Source: Pseudomonas coleopterorum
GTDB lineage: Bacteria; Pseudomonadota; Gammaproteobacteria; Pseudomonadales; Pseudomonadaceae
Assembly: GCF_900105555.1 (NCBI RefSeq)
Contig: NZ_FNTZ01000001.1
Span: 620,001-684,000, forward strand
Direction of reading: 5' to 3'
DNA length: 64,000 nucleotides
Shown: piece by piece, positions 62,918 to 64,000 of the stretch
Layout: each line of letters begins with the position of its first letter
Numbering within the stretch: the stretch's first letter is position 1
The notes under the pieces: generated by a model
The model's database searches: none
Seen by the model: only the letters and a program-made list of their open reading frames with translations
Told to the model about the DNA's origin: nothing
Made by a program: the position numbers and the translations under genes

Positions 62918-64000
62918 TCAGCTTTCACTGGCCACACTCGACTTGCGCCGCGGGATGCCCAGGCGCTGTCGACGCTCCCACAGACACTTGCGGCTGACGC
63001 CCAATTTGCGCGCCAACTCGGTCTCGGTCATGTGGTCTTGATGCTCCAGCACGAAGTGCTGGAAATAATCTTCCAGAGAAAGATCTTCGGTGGGGTCGTG
63101 AGCGGTGTTGTTCGCCCCGTTCGGTTGGGAAGGCAGGCCAACGAAGTCATCGGTGTCCTGCAGATCGGCGAGTTCGATGTCGATGCCCAGCAGCTCGGCC
63201 GATATCTCGGTGCTCTCGCTAAGGATCACCGAGCGCTCGACGGCGTTTTCCAGTTCGCGCACGTTGCCCGGCCAGGAATACTGCCGAATCGCCTGCTCGG
63301 CATCGGCGGCGAAACGCAGGTCGGTACGTCCGATCCGGGCGCTCTGGCGAATCAGGAACGCCTTGGCGATCTCGCCGACATCGGCACCACGCTCGCGCAA
63401 TGGCGGCAGCTTCAGCGCGATCACGTGCAGGCGGTAGTAGAGGTCCTCACGGAACTGGCCCAGCTTGGCCAGGCTTTTCAGGTCGCGGTGAGTCGCGGCA
63501 ATCAGACGAACGTCGACTTTCTGCGACTGTACCGAGCCCACGCGGCGAATCTCGCCTTCCTGCAGGACCCTGAGCAGGCGTGCCTGAGCCTCCAGGGGCA
63601 GCTCGCCGATCTCGTCGAGAAACAGCGTTCCGCCATCGGCGGCTTCGACCAGTCCGGCACGCCCGGCGCTGGCGCCGGTGAAGGCACCTTTCTCATGGCC
63701 GAACAGTTCGGACTCGATCAAGGTTTCCGGGATCGCGGCACAGTTGACCGAGATCATCGGTGCCTTCGCACGTTTGGACAGGTTATGCAGGGCCCGAGCG
63801 ACCAGTTCCTTGCCGGTGCCGGACTCGCCCTGGATCAACACGTTCGAATCGGTCGGCGCCACCTTGCGGATCTTGCTGTAGAGATCCTGCATGGGCGGGC
63901 AGGAGCCGATGATGCCAATATCGCCATTGGCGTTCTGCGCGGCTGGTTTGTCGGCGCCTGGCTTGCTTGCCGGTCGTTCGACGGCCTCCGCCGGTGCGCT
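62918..64000 (-). CDS. cbrB: CbrB, NtrC-family response regulator, 5' part outside window
   Basis: Sigma-54 activator of the CbrAB carbon/nitrogen balance system. Visible are a linker (63893-64000), the AAA+ domain with Walker A GESGTGKE, the sigma-54 loop GAFTGA, the Walker B segment [13 protein letters not shown], and a C-terminal Fis-type helix-turn-helix ([20 protein letters not shown]). The receiver domain lies right of the window. It is followed on the same strand by its target crcZ. Confidence 0.94.
   Translation of the reverse strand, partial: SAPAEAVERPASKPGADKPAAQNANGDIGIIGSCPPMQDLYSKIRKVAPTDSNVLIQGESGTGKELVARALHNLSKRAKAPMISVNCAAIPETLIESELFGHEKGAFTGASAGRAGLVEAADGGTLFLDEIGELPLEAQARLLRVLQEGEIRRVGSVQSQKVDVRLIAATHRDLKSLAKLGQFREDLYYRLHVIALKLPPLRERGADVGEIAKAFLIRQSARIGRTDLRFAADAEQAIRQYSWPGNVRELENAVERSVILSESTEISAELLGIDIELADLQDTDDFVGLPSQPNGANNTAHDPTEDLSLEDYFQHFVLEHQDHMTETELARKLGVSRKCLWERRQRLGIPRRKSSVASES

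Overview
The window is a chromosomal segment of a Pseudomonas, most likely of the P. putida/P. fluorescens side of the genus. The indications are the gene orders cbrB-crcZ-pcnB-folK-panBC-pgi, ftsH-folP-glmM-tpiA-secG-tRNA-Leu-tRNA-fMet-rimP-nusA-infB-rbfA-truB-rpsO-pnp and fur/bamE/recN-grpE-dnaKJ-dapB-carAB-greA, typical Pseudomonas REP palindromes, and close protein similarity to known Pseudomonas proteins. The species call is inference from gene order and recalled sequences, not from a search.

Region 1 (1-16141) is a genomic island inserted at the 3' end of ssrA (tmRNA). It carries a large part of a dpd system, which replaces guanines in DNA with 7-deazaguanines and restricts unmodified DNA. 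On the + strand are a giant DEAD/DEAH helicase (DpdJ-like, cut by the window edge), a single-HKD phospholipase-D-like protein (DpdK) and a 727-residue protein (probably DpdD). Converging on these, on the - strand, is a tightly coupled operon: a DpdC candidate, a DGQHR protein, the DNA transglycosylase DpdA, a second DGQHR protein, then queC, queE and queD for preQ0 synthesis. A third DGQHR protein and a small unknown protein are transcribed divergently. Three DpdB/DndB-like paralogues in one cluster, and a QueD whose catalytic cysteine is serine, are the most unusual points. Next to ssrA lies a frameshifted P4-type integrase, so the island is probably no longer self-mobile. The missing dpd genes (dpdE-I) and any folE would lie left of the window.

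Region 2 (16142-22370): ssrA, a small exported protein, lldP with a divergent lldR and a perfect operator palindrome, smpB, ratA-rnfH, bamE and fur. Trans-translation (ssrA, smpB) is thus encoded on both sides of lldPR.

Region 3 (22371-30038): a triplicated ~280-bp segment (fur terminator, REP pair, recN 3' end) before recN, then grpE-dnaK-dnaJ with a sigma-32 promoter, dapB, a REP pair and a carA leader with an attenuator-like hairpin and an overlapping small ORF.

Region 4 (30039-51290): housekeeping genes for pyrimidine/arginine precursors (carAB), transcription and translation (greA, nusA, infB, rbfA, truB, rpsO, pnp, rimP, two tRNAs, rlmE, yhbY), protein quality control (ftsH), folate (folP), cell wall (glmM), glycolysis (tpiA) and secretion (secG).

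Region 5 (51291-64000): a BON-domain exported protein with a likely sigma-54 promoter, a DUF2845 protein coupled to a DUF748/AsmA-like protein, an rRNA methyltransferase, pgi, panC-panB, folK, pcnB, the carbon-catabolite sRNA crcZ with its sigma-54 promoter and CbrB site, and the 3' part of cbrB at the right edge.
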